Below, in pieces: positions 46,701-58,800 of a DNA stretch of 64,000 bases. Each line of letters starts with the position of its first letter. The first letter of the stretch is position 1. Source of the stretch: Echinococcus granulosus. Its lineage: Eukaryota > Platyhelminthes > Cestoda > Cyclophyllidea > Taeniidae. The DNA lies in contig NW_020170530.1 in NCBI RefSeq assembly GCF_000524195.1, forward strand, positions 7,385 through 71,384, in the 5' to 3' direction. The notes beneath the pieces are model-generated. The model was not told the DNA's origin. It saw nothing but the letters and a program-made list of their open reading frames with translations, and did no database searches. A program made the position numbers and the translations under genes.

Positions 46701-48415
46701 TTGTTTCTCAGTGCTAGTTTAATGCATACAAAAAACGTCCATTTCGTTTAGCATTGCTGAAACAATTAACTAGTTCAATATCTGCTGACTCCAAGAGGCA
46801 CAGGTTTTAAATTATGTTCGCTTGCACCATAACCTGGATTGGCTTATACCTATCCATTGTGACAGTGCGGGGCTCCCAAGTAGCTGACTCATTTGCAAAA
46901 CAAAGTTGGCAGTCAGAAGAGAAAGCCTACTTTCCCTATTTGTTGTGCCGTCAGTAGTCCCACTGCCTTGGCTCCACAACGGAATCGCCTGTCCATTTGT
47001 ACTCTCTTGACGATGGACTGCATCAGCGGTGTTCATTGTAGCGCATCTGTGTGTTTGGCTTTGCAGAATGGAGATCTCCGGCAGGACCGCGTTGTCTTCA
47101 GTTTTATTGTTTTATCATCTTCAAACTAGTCGACGTGCGCCTTTGACTGTCGTTTTTCCTAGCTTAACTCCTTTGTCGAAAACCTGCAGTAATTACCTTC
47201 CAAGAGTCCTTCAAGTGGTGTCGTTTGTCCTCAGTGAGATTACACTTAACTTGAGTTTATCCGCCTAGAGGCACCACTTGCATCGCTCTCTCATTTTGGC
47301 CGGTTCTGTGTTAACTATTTGTAAAGGAGTCCTTCCATGCTTAATATTTGTTGCATAGTCTTAATGCGTCGCAATGGGGTCTTGGTTATTTTATTAACCC
47401 CTTGAACCAGTTGCTTATCAGTTTAATGAGTACCGACGACCTCGTACAATGTGACAATCTCCAAGGCCTATTTTCAAAATGAAGATGTCTTGACAATTAG
47501 GTACATTTACTAAAAACAATAACGGAGATAGTAAAGGAAAACTTGACTCACAAGCCACGGGATTGGCGAAAAATCTGTGTAGTGAATCTTATTGGCATCT
47601 CAAAATTTGCAATTTGTGTATGATTTAGCCGCTCTCTAAGACCCGCATCTGCCACGTTGTCATCCTGTCGATATTATCGTTTGTTTACATGGACAAACTT
47701 GACTTCCGGTTTAATTTCCATCGAACGACATATGCTACTTTCTTGTACCTGTTTTGGTAGACTTTGAGGGCTATAGATTAAATTGACTGATTCTAGGATA
47801 TCATTTAAGGATATTTGTCCGCAATTTTCTGTAAAATGCACAGGAATTCACGTATGTGATTAGATAATTTGTATGCAATTTAACGAAAGTAAAATTAGCA
47901 TCTTCTAAGCAGAGTGTATGCTTCAAAATTCAGAAGCGGAACAGGCCGCAGAGGTGGCAGCCATTGAGTGGCGCATGCGATTGTCGGCGAAGGAGAACGA
48001 GCAAGCAATCGCTGCCATCGAGGATGGCATTCGAGCGTCAAGGGCACGTGCAGATGCAGATGCCGAGTTCTACCGAGCCTCAAGACAGGCAGAGGCCGAT
48101 GCGCTGCGCTTGACACCGCGGTATTTGGAGCTAGAACGCTACCGGGCAATGGCGAATAACGCCAAGGTCTACTTTGCGTCACTCAGTGGGCAAAATCCGT
48201 TCCTCCCGTCTCCCACTGAAAGTCCTCCAGCCGCGAAGTCTAATAGTGACCCCCTCGCTGCCTTGTTTGACAATGTGAGCAGTTTGAAGAGTGTAGGCGG
48301 TGGGATGCTTGCCAATTTGCTCAACTCAGTTCTCACTTCTGATGAAGGGAGCGGATTAGTAGATGGGAGTGGAGGATTGAATGCCAGCACGATACTGAAC
48401 GAGGAGGAACCGTGA
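43736..48415 (+). CDS. ERLIN2: erlin (ER lipid-raft-associated SPFH protein)
   Basis: ER-membrane prohibitin-type scaffold; with RNF170 it directs turnover of activated IP3 receptors. Six exons: 43736-43933, 44206-44252, 44291-44352, 44433-44558, 45617-45841 and 47913-48415. Phases agree, giving 386 aa. A signal-anchor helix (about 6-27) precedes the SPFH domain: [71 protein letters not shown] and [20 protein letters not shown] helical coiled coil follows ([13 protein letters not shown] to [20 protein letters not shown]), as in erlins. The C-terminus (from about 305) is Ser/Gly-rich and unlike vertebrate erlins. Intron 2 is 38 bases. The symbol is a family label; erlin-1 versus erlin-2 is not decided. 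Confidence 0.93.
47444..47580 (+). repeat. dispersed repeat C, copy 1, in an erlin intron
   Basis: GACAATCTCCAAGGCCTATT, then TCAAAATGAAGATGTCTTGAC, GTAAAGGAAAACTTGACTCA and GGCGAAAAATCTG, lie in the same order as at 62974-63100 in the same orientation. It is about 135 bases, non-coding and of unknown class. Confidence 0.6.
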
Positions 48416-48466
48416 ATGATGCTTTTGTATCTATCTTTCGATACTCGTCTCCTCTTTTTTACAAGA

Positions 48467-48472
48467 AATAAA
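48467..48472 (+). other. polyadenylation signal of erlin
   Basis: AATAAA, 52 bases after the erlin stop codon. Confidence 0.75.
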
Positions 48473-50304
48473 ATGGTGATACACAACTTTGTTTGCCTAA
48501 TGGCTTACACGGATCATCTGCTCACATTTGGTAGCCACCACTACAACCACCGCATAATGGCCTCTGGATGGGCGGTCAATATTTGGCGTCCGGTTGAAGA
48601 CTCGATCAAATTCAACAGGAGGGCCTAAGCGAACTGTTGGGCTTGCTCGTGGGACGCATCGCAAGTCGAGCGACATTTCCTGTGCTGAAAACGACTTAAG
48701 GCGCGCAGGCGACGCCCTTCGTCAACGTTACTGTCAGTCCAAGTTATTTGGCCTTGCTTCAGCTCTAATGGTACCAATTGGCCGGGACTGTCGCATTTAA
48801 AGCTCCAATTTAGAAATGTAAATGGAGTCTTAAACGCGCCATTCTTATCAGGTATGCTTCTAATTCCAGCCTCGAAACAAGGTGCACCAAGGAATTGACA
48901 TATTTGCCTCACGGGAAGAGCGTGGGAGAAATTTCGGAGGTATTCAGAGATCCGTCATTAAAGTAGCAAATAACTCGTATCAAATGGCACCACCTCTGCA
49001 AGATTTAATCAACTCTGACCATCCATTTTTATCAAGAAGTATTTACTAATGTTCGAACGTCTTATGTTGAATTTCAAAGGAGGTGTTTGAATCAGCCTTC
49101 ATATCCACCGACATTTTGCATTAAATGATGAATTAAACCACACAGAATTAAAATGAAAAAAAAGTTACTTTATAATCTGGTATAATAAACAAGCCAGTTT
49201 TTCATGAATTCTCGATCTTCAAATTTTGACTACCTCAACTGTCCGGTCGATTTCAGAAACAAATGATCTGCTTCAGTTACCTTAATTTGGCGTCGCCTTC
49301 AGCGTGGGAGAAGTTGCATTGCCTAGAATGCCAGTATGGTTTGACAAATACACAGGAGAGCAGTGGACGTTTCACTACCTGGCCATTAAAGTTTGATTTA
49401 TGTACTATTAATTGTCTGATAATGAATAGCTGTTAGGCCACGTAGCAAAAAAAAGTGGTTGGTTTACCAACGTGTTCTTCGGAGAGTAGTTCTTGGGTAA
49501 AAAGACACCATCTTTTTGCAAGCCACCTATGCTATAATTTATTATTCTTTTATATTTTGGGCAAATCGAAGCAGAATGTTAACAGCCTTTTGCCCAATCC
49601 ATGAAGTGATATGTTTGTAGAGACCGTAGAATTCAAATAATGATGAAGAATCGTTCAAGATAAGGATTTGCGAATTCTACCGCATAGCGAAGTTACAATT
49701 CTAAAGGCGAAATTGTAAACAATTTAAGGAATTAGAGCTCCCCTTTACTTTACAATTTCAGGAAACTTTACAGAAATAAGTAATGAGCATATTATAACCT
49801 TGAGAACGAAAATTTTCCGTTAAAATTTGTCGGAAGCAGTTTGCAAGGAGTACCCTTGGTCACATACACGATAATATCTACTTAAAAATTGTGCTGATTT
49901 TAAATGTATTTTAAACTGAGCCTTAGTGACAAAATGAGAAAAATATGCATGAATTAACTACTCCCAAAATAACTACGAATTGAAAAAAAGCAAGACATAT
50001 GAACTTTATGTTAGGCCTACTGATGAAGTTGGTAAGGTAGCGCAGTGTCCCAGTACCAAAAGTATTTACTAACTTACTTTTACTCTTTCATTTTTAAGAC
50101 TTAAAAGGTGGAAAGTCGGGAGATAATTAACGCGTCTAATATTTTTGCAAAATAAATGTGCAAAACAATTCTAACAATGTTTAATTTTCTCCCATAACTT
50201 GCTTTACGGGAGAACAAATGCTAACTACTACCATTGTTATATTTCACTGACAAGAATTAACCAAATATGTGTGCGTCAAACAGACAATGAGTGGCAAAGG
50301 CCTT

Positions 50305-50565
50305 TCATCCGGGCGACTCACAGCTGTTGCTGCCGCAATACCTGATTTTCAACACCTGGTTATCATGCTCGAACCGCTGGGGCCGCCTCATGCGCCGCTG
50401 TTCCATAAAATCTCGCACCCGTTTGCGCGTCCGGCACCAGGAGAGCACACCTATACTACTCATTAGGATAAAATAGCCCACGACTAGGAAGAGAGCCACC
50501 GACTCCGACTGAAACAGACTCGATTGCTCGAAGGCGCCTGAGGTTGTGGGCTCTCTGGTCTCCAT
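50305..50565 (-). CDS. possible small single-pass membrane protein
   Basis: An ATG-started frame of 86 codons. A polar N-terminus (1-21) is followed by one hydrophobic helix (SVALFLVVGYFILMSSIGVL, 22-41). A strongly basic tail follows (CRTRKRVRDFMEQRRMRRPQR), the layout of small integral membrane proteins. The basic flank predicts a cytosolic C-terminus. The frame may continue by splicing: AATCAG|GTATTG near residue 74 is a usable donor. I recognise no family, but the composition looks more protein-like than the surrounding frames. Confidence 0.4.
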   Translation of the reverse strand: METREPTTSGAFEQSSLFQSESVALFLVVGYFILMSSIGVLSWCRTRKRVRDFMEQRRMRRPQRFEHDNQVLKIRYCGSNSCESPG

Positions 50566-51449
50566 TTGAAAGTGGGGAGAAAACGCGATTGAATGAATGC
50601 TTCACTACACCTCCCCATGACAACGAGGACTTGCTGTGGATTGGACGAGCAAGGGAATGCAGTGCACCAATCAGTGAGAAGACGCTTAAGTTGTGGTTCA
50701 TAGGCAAGCAGGTGGATCCGACGCCAAGTTTTAGTCAAATTCTTATTCGGATGAGGTGTCTTAGGCACTTTTGGATTCCTAATTAAATCTCAAGACACAA
50801 AAATCACCATACAAGGTAATTGCAGTGGAATAATATTGAAGGTCTCCTCTGGTGTCAAGGTAGCAGACCTAGAGGCGAAAAAGGGTTTTACGAATGGGAG
50901 CTAAGCAGTAAACACTATTCTCAATATCTAAAAAATACTTGTTAAATGTGAACTTATGTGTTAGGTCTTAGTTCGACTGGCATTCTATTGTTTTTCAACA
51001 GCAGAACAAGTTGCAATATGAAAGGAAGTCGTGGAACCTAATTTCCGATAGGAGTTATAATAATCCGCCATTGTAGCATCGTCGTTTCAAACAAAGAAAT
51101 TTCATTTAAAAACTCACCCAAATCCATTCGCTCTTGCTGGCATACTTCTTAAGGTTTGAGGATAAACAAATGCTAATGACGACTCTTTTCATCAGAGGTA
51201 GAATATGAAATTTTTTAAACATCACCCGTCGTAGAAGGGTAGAAAGTTGGCCAATGGAAGTACAACTTTACTTTTACTTCAAAATTAGGCGTCAGTCAAT
51301 GTGTTGCCGTCGAAAATTGAAGCCAAACAAACAGAAAATGCAGTTTGGCAATCGCTATTGAATCCACTTTTGACATTTTTTATTTGATATCTTATTTACT
51401 ACTGCAGAAGCCTGTTAAATTTAAAAGCAATTTTGCGGGGAACATTAGT

Positions 51450-52450
51450 TTTATCGATGACCCCTTTGTGCTTTGTCAAGGGGGCAATAAAGGCTCCGCC
51501 ATCGTACCTCAACTCGGCGACATGGCCTCCTCCTAGCCGTGCCAGTAGCCTCTTAGCCCACCTGAAAGACTCGAGGCGTTGCTTTGGTGGCTGGCAATGC
51601 CAAGTGAATCCGATCTTAAAGAACATCTATCCTGATTTCAACTGATTGAAGGAAGAATTGCGTATGCTACGGATGGGAGAACCCGTGACGACTCCCAATA
51701 GATGGGCTGCTAATGACTCCCACCTTTGGCACCCACTTTAGTCCCGTGATCTGTAGGAATGCCATTAAACAACTGGAGCCACCCTCACCATGGCTGAGAC
51801 GTCTGGAAAAGTTCGTTACGGTACTGTGCCTGTATGAGGGTATCAATGAGGCAAACACGCGATACCTCCTCCATCCCACTACAGGCTAGATTAACCGCAA
51901 ATGGATTTGATATGGCAGGGCAGCACTGAAGCGAGAACAAAGTGGCAAAGTGGAATGGGCGCGAATCGCTATCCCCCTAAAAATATTTTAAACATCGACC
52001 TTTGTTCTATGGCTCTGCTTTTAAGTCAGTGGCTCCACGACTATCGATGTGCATACGAGATGGCTAGCACATTCCTTCCTTCCCCAATACAGTTCTTGAA
52101 CAGGACGAAACTCAAAATCCAGTAGAAATGCCAGGTCGGGTCAGTGACGTTGAGCTTGAATATCTTCACAGTCGCACGAAAATTTGATGACTAGTGCAAA
52201 TGTTTCGTAGGTGCTTTTGCGTTTAAACCACCGACGACGTTGCGATGACCGAAGCGGGCGGTGGATTAAGAGGAGCGCAAGAGAAGAGAGGGGTAAGGCA
52301 TTTTTTTAATTGTTTGCTTAACTCTTCATTTTGGTTTCGCGGTCACCTAAGGCTCTGCCGTTGTACTTTCTCTGGGTGGCATCGTCTCCAGGCCGTGGCA
52401 GTAGCCTTCCAACCCTCCTGAAAGATTCGAGACACTACAAATCATCCGAC
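51450..52450 (+). mobile_element. complete TRIM-like LTR retroelement
   Basis: The 5' LTR is about 51455-51584 (AAGGCTCCGCCATCGTACCT core, GTGCCAGTAGCCTCTTAGCC). A primer-site-like TGGTGGCTGGCAA follows at 51585. The non-coding interior shares GAAAAGTTCGTTACGG, GCGATACCTCCTCCATCCCA and GGGCAGCACTGAAG with other copies. A purine-rich tract, AGAGGAGCGCAAGAGAAGAG, ends near 52294. The 3' LTR runs to about 52440 (AAGGCTCTGCCGTTGTACTT core, GCAGTAGCCTTCCAACCCTC). Both LTRs contain the CTGAAAGA-TTCGAG segment, confirming the pair. Confidence 0.7.
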
Positions 52451-52877
52451 GTTTACACTAGGATGATCTGCCCAAATTAACTGGTATTTCGTGCCGAAAA
52501 TAAGTCACCGCAATTTCAAAAGCCATAGTTCTACAAAATTAATCTTTTATACAGAAGAATATTACAACTGTCGTAAGACGGTTTATCAGGGCAATTTTTA
52601 AAGCTCATGTTACTATTTTCATTTAAAAACGAGTTAGAGATTCTTATGGAATTTAAAACCTAATCCAAATAAGCATAACTTCAAACAAAAGTAGATTCAC
52701 CACAAAAATTAATCTTCTCTTTTAAGTTAGAAATCTACCTCCTTGCCCGAGACTACCTACTTCCGAGATTGAGTCGAGTCTTCAGGCAGCATTGTTATTA
52801 GTAGCAGTACCATCAGTAGACGAGTGAGTAAACTATAAGAGTTTTGGAGGGTCTAAATGGTGAGCTTTGAAAGACCT

Positions 52878-55800
52878 TCAAGCCAAACCGGCGATGGTTA
52901 TAGAACCGCTGGCGCAACCGATAGCGATGAAACGACCCTCCAGCACACTATCGATAGTTTGAACCACAGAGTCTGTCGGAATACGAATAATGGGCTAAAA
53001 GGAAAATAAGAACGTGTTTTAAGGAAAATCTGTGCAATAAGAGTCCAAGGATGTGAGCATAGTGGTCAGCGAACCCCCTACGCGCTGTTTCAATAGTGTA
53101 AAAGTTCTCCTCTGGTACAAGAACTTAAAATTCTTAAAGCGGACCATAGTACAAAAGCAGAAGATTAGATTGAGGATGAGTTGAAAGCAACAATGGTGGA
53201 GATGAGGATATCTCAAACTATGCACGAGCAATCGTCGCCGAGACTACTAATCCCTTTCGTAACATTTTACTCCTTTTCAGTAATTTTGGGCGTAGCGTAT
53301 GTTCTTTGGCTCCGCATTACCGCCTTGTAAATGGGGCGGATCTTTTATTATCAAGGCAACTAGGGAAACAAACAGAAGTGCACTAAACTTGTTACTTAAG
53401 GAAGTTAATGGAACCATTTTTCTGGTAACGAGAGCAGTTAATGTGCGGGTGCGATGAAATGAATGCCATTGCTTAGGTGGATAATAGTCGCTATCCTTAG
53501 AAGTCGCTGCCGTTGTTGCTATGGCAACCACACATTAGCCCTACTGAAGCATAAATGTGATAAATGTAGATCCTCCTTGTCCTTGTAATTTAATGAACGG
53601 ACTCACCAACTTTGTATCACGATGAACCACGCGCACTTCATTGAATCCGGAGCCTCCACAGACGATGGCACGACTGGGTAGAAGACGCGCGGCATAGAGG
53701 TATTCACCACCGCCACCGTCTCTGCTTTGTCCCTTCACCGTCTCTGCCACGTCAATGCACTCCGCGGGGCGCATGTATGCCTGTTTCCAGAGCGTATTCT
53801 CCACGTCACCACTGGCCAAATTACTGACTTTTGCAGGCGCCTCGATCGAGTGCAGATTACGCAAGTCCCAAATCTGCATACAAACAACATAATTACAATT
53901 AATGTTTCCTACCCATTTTATGCGTCCGGACACTCACATCATCTATACACCTAACGTGACGAAATGGGTACATCTAGAATTTAAAAATAATGCCTTGAAC
54001 TAAGGTAGCAGAAGGTAATACATTGCGATATGCAACCAAAAATCTGCCAATATTACACACACCAAATCCCAGGCAGTGCTAATCCTGCACAACGGAAACC
54101 TCCGGTAGAATACGAAAATGAAGTTTGCGTAATGACGGAAGAAATAAGACCATCAGAAATGGTATTTACAGAGACCACTCATTAGGACAGCACCGGGGGC
54201 GGTGGTCAAAAAGACGAGGGAGCTGTGGAATATGTACTTGTTTAAATAGACGTTTCAAGCAAGAGGAAGCCAAGAAATACAAACCGTATGACAGATTGGA
54301 CGTCATCGCCCCCATCCTGATGAGAGAGCGTACCTTAAACACGCTTAAATCGTAACGTCTTTGTACCCCTTTAGTTATAGCAACTCAATTAAGCATGTCC
54401 TCAGGCAACTCGTCTACTTGTTGCAATAGCATGGAGAGAGGTGGAAAAAGGAAACATCGAGGCTATTGCAGCGATCTCTTAGTATATGCACCATTTTATA
54501 GAAGCAAAAACAAACGAACTTATGGGATTTATGGCTGCACAATCAAGACAACAAGGTCTGGTAAGTATCTTCGTAGGAAGAGCCTCAAGATTAAAAAGTA
54601 CATTGTAGAAAGCAGTACCTAGTAAAGGTTCCGAACTGCAATTGGACAAAGTGACATTAGATAAGCACTTTGCAGTACTTGAAAAGACTCCTCAAACACT
54701 ACCTAGCAAAAAAAATAAGTGATATGGCGAAATAAGATTCGAGACTTTTCTGAGATTCCATGGGCTTAAATTTGACGCCTGCGTGTTTCAGTTATTATTT
54801 CATGTTGAGGGCTAGGCCACGCAACTGGTCATGGTTTTTTTTAGTTTGAGAGAATGGAAACAAGTTGTTTTACTCGTCTAAGACCAATTATATGCTAACA
54901 GACTTTGAGAATAGGGTTATGAAAGCAGGTATTTATTAGTTTTAGTGTTTTGTGCAATTTCATTACTCACTCTAGTCAAATTATCATTGCCTGCGTTATT
55001 GACATTCGCATCGTCCCCGATGCTGTTACTACTCCTATCCTGTAAGGCTGACTTACTCACGTGGATAGAACTATTTTGCTTGCCTTTGTATGATGACCGT
55101 ATCATTTGAACCACAAAAGACAAAAAAATGATGTTTTCTAGCTGGATTATTTTGCCATTCGATTCCACTCTCTACCCTTGTCGTGCGTTAAGGCTGGTAA
55201 CACCAACATTTTGAAATCGCAAGATTTTACACGTAGTAGCACAAACGCCTCAACTTGACAATATCTTAGGAGTTTGTTTGTGCGATGACGACTACTCCAA
55301 CTGAACTATGACTCGTAATTTAGACAGTTGCGCATAGAATATGCGTACACTTATCGTCCATAATTTTTAAAACTCACTTCCTGTTCTGAATTTTCTGTGC
55401 TCAACTGAATATGAGATTTAGAGTCTGCTATGTGAAAGCCAAGGAGGGAAATAAATGGGTTTTTAAGTATGCACTGCTGAACGCCTATTCCCTGGAGCCG
55501 ATAAATAATACTAAGAAATGAGATTGAGCAATTTGCAAAAACTGTAAATTAGAAGATAAGCGCGGTCATTCAAACTACTTTGTAATTCTTCACCCAGTAA
55601 AAACGCATTGAGCTGACTTTAAAAGAAGTTGTTTTATCCTCATAACAGGACCATTTTTTCTTCGAATCTATGGAGATTTAAAAGATTCTCTTCAAGAACT
55701 AAGCTTGCGGGCATCATAAATGGTTGGATGCCCTCTTTGAGACTTTTAGAAAGTGAATCAGGATTTCAGAGAAGAAGGATACGATACTCACAAGTATTAC

Positions 55801-58800
55801 ATGTATGAATGCAAGTATTTCAATCACAATTTCCATTACGCACCACTAAGATCGAAGTTTCTATGCAGATATACATAATTTATTTCCTACCAAATAGCCA
55901 ATTTTCGTGTTGAGCGCTGAGTCATTGGAATGCCCAAAGTTCTAAATTGGAGCATTAGGTAAATCGGCCAAAACAAGCAATTGGGAAAACGACTGGATTT
56001 TTGTAGTTTAATCAGTAGACTATATAGACCCGCAGTCGGATTGAGATTCGGCGTTATCCGACAACACAATTCACAAACCACACATGCTACGACTTGTGTG
56101 TTCTCATGAGAAAGTTTCATATCATGTAGTCTTATCGTAACTTTAAAAAGAGCTCAAATTAGCAACAATAACACCAAATAAAAAACTAGTCTTGCAATAG
56201 GTCTTCTTTGAAATGTCCTAAATATTAACGTTAGAAAAATGACAAAAAAAATGTACGCCCCAAAGTTGATGTGTTGTGAATCGTTCAAGGATCATGCAAT
56301 TTAATCGTGTTAACTGAGGAAGAACTTTGTGAGAGAAAAGTAACAAAACCGTCTCCGAAATTAGACGGAAGCTTTGTAGACCATTACAATATTACAAGCA
56401 GAGTTTAGTCGTAGAAGCTGGTAGCTTTCAGCCTTCTGGTGTTTACAGGAATGACAACTCCCTTACTCGGTTTCGCATTAAGGATACGATTAGTCAAGAA
56501 CAGGTAACATCTTTTGTCTTATACTCCATGATCTCAAACGCATTTGTTTTCGTTCGGAGTGGGACCTAGTTATATGAATCCTAAAACACTGTAATTGCAA
56601 AATTCATACTGTAATTTTAAATTCCTAGAAATAAAATTGCTCACGTATATAACCAGCCACAATTAGATGTTTTAATTAACAAGCTTTATTTAAATCAAAC
56701 AAAAATACTTCATATATACTCTTTTAGTTTTTTGAACTATTAATTCGTGAATCAATTCTTTCAACTGACTAAATGTGAAGAAAATCCTTTTTTAAGTCAC
56801 TGTAAAACACTTAGCCTAGAAACCCTGAACGGTAAAACTTATAACGGGTTTTCAATAATTTGGAGGCATTGTAGTTTACATAAGCGTGTCGTGTATTAGT
56901 ACCGGTACATCCGGCTCCTCAGCTTCGTTACACTAGTCAATGGCTTTGACGTTTACGTCTTAAATGGAACCGAAGCAGGTTACTTTTTGCAAAGAATACA
57001 AAAAGTTTACGGCCATACAGAATATCCTGGCTCTTGCTGGACTTCCTAAGCTAGTAGTTCAAAGTAAACCGAAATGTTTGCACGAAAAATGACCAAGAGC
57101 TAAAGCATCAGGCATGAAAAACCAAAGCTTCAGAAGCACACAATAGAGGGAACAAGTAAATTATTTTAAGCTGCAACGAAAAATTACTCCATAATCAATG
57201 GCGGAGTAGCACGTATGTAAAATAGGATAAAAATGAGGCGGTTTAATACCCCAAACACAGGGTAAACATCTTAGTCTTATGATGTCCTACAAAAATAAAG
57301 TAAGGGCACGAAAACGACAAATTTAAATAGAAGGATGGTAATCAATTTTACCTCGAGAGCTTGGCGTTTGCGCCACGAGGCGGTGAGAATATGGTCTTCT
57401 TCAATATCAAGGCCCTCGGGACTGCAAACAAGTGGTCCGTAGATATCATGAACTGGTCCTTCTCGAGTTCTCGTGTCCCAAACCTGCGTAATAACATACT
57501 AATTGCGTAGTTACTGGCCCTGGCAGTGGTCTTGAATAAAACTGCTAGTAGATCTGCAAACAATAGGACTCCAGCTCTACCGCATTGCGTAGCAGAAGGC
57601 CTTTTAGGCTAAAATCAAGTGAATTTTCATATTCGGGCTGCTTTGTATAGGAGATATGGCATTTTAATTCATTTTTGAATTTATTTACTTAAATGCAGAA
57701 AGTAGAAAGGTTAGAATTACTGTTAATGCGCATCCGGATGATAATAAAGATGAGCTTCGTTTATACTCGATTAATCTTTAATTTTGCTAAGATAGGTGCT
57801 TTGGAGATATATGAGGGGTAATCAAATGCACTATTGGTTAGGTAACCAAATATGGGATCTTATTATGAGCAGCATATCGAATTTGAGAAATTACAACAAG
57901 AATTCTCGAAGACAATACATTTACTTTACAAATACAGATGTGAAAGGTAAAATAGGCGTGCAGTTTTTAAACTGGTAAAAGGTTCAATGAAAAGAACTCC
58001 ATTGTTTCCATTGACATCAATCAAACCTAATCAATTATTAATCAAAGTCAGCTGCAGCAGCCTCTTCAGTCAGTCTTATGATGATGGAAAATTACCGTTT
58101 CGTTGACCTATCAATCGTGCCAAAAGGACCTTCAAAGTGATCTGCAAGCAGACGTGGCTAATTATGTACTGCATTCAATCATCTAAGACTGACTTTAGGG
58201 ATTTAATACTTTGCTCAACTGAGAATTAAGCTTCATGAGCTTTTCAATATCCGCAGGTTGCACATCCGCCGAACAACATGGTGTCTGGGCATATCCTCTT
58301 ATCCCTCCTGTGCATCAGTAATAAGTCTCCTACACCAATATGGGAGCAAAAACCCCACATTCGCGTCGCCCTTGCAATTTACAAGCATAAGTTCCGTTGT
58401 GGAATCATTTGCAGCAACACAAACTGCGCGAAATATCGACAAAAAAAGTCTTTTGGCGAATTTTACCAAAAAACTAGAATTCAGGTTTACGATCAATTCC
58501 AAATGGTGATAGTGAGATCTGGGTAGATACAAGAGTTGATGGCATTAACAAGCTGAAATTAGTTTTGGTGATAAAAGGTAGGTATCAAAATTTGCATGGA
58601 TCAAAATCAAAATTTAATGACCCTACTATTTCAGCTGTCTCAGATTACGTATCATCAAACAGCAAAACAGGTTCCGCTGGAAAACTCGTCTCGGTGACTG
58701 AACTGCATTGCAAGTATGATACGAAGGTAAAAACGTGTGATCAATTTCGATAATCTCTTTAAGAGTGATGCAACTTAGGATATGTAGGACGTTGACAATC

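Larger units (their letters stand above)
48473..52877. other. intergenic between erlin and the WD40 gene
   Basis: It contains a small minus-strand membrane ORF at 50.3-50.6 kb and a complete TRIM-like element at 51.45-52.45 kb. The remainder is AT-rich, with no frame resembling a known protein. Confidence 0.5.

Noticed and set aside
54125..54622. Two Arg/Lys/Gly-rich plus-strand frames in a WD40 intron
   Set aside because: No recognisable domain, low-complexity composition, and they lie antisense inside a well-supported intron.
58258..58532. Three overlapping frames of about 80 codons on both strands
   Set aside because: Mutual overlap inside the WD40 intron and no family resemblance; typical chance frames.
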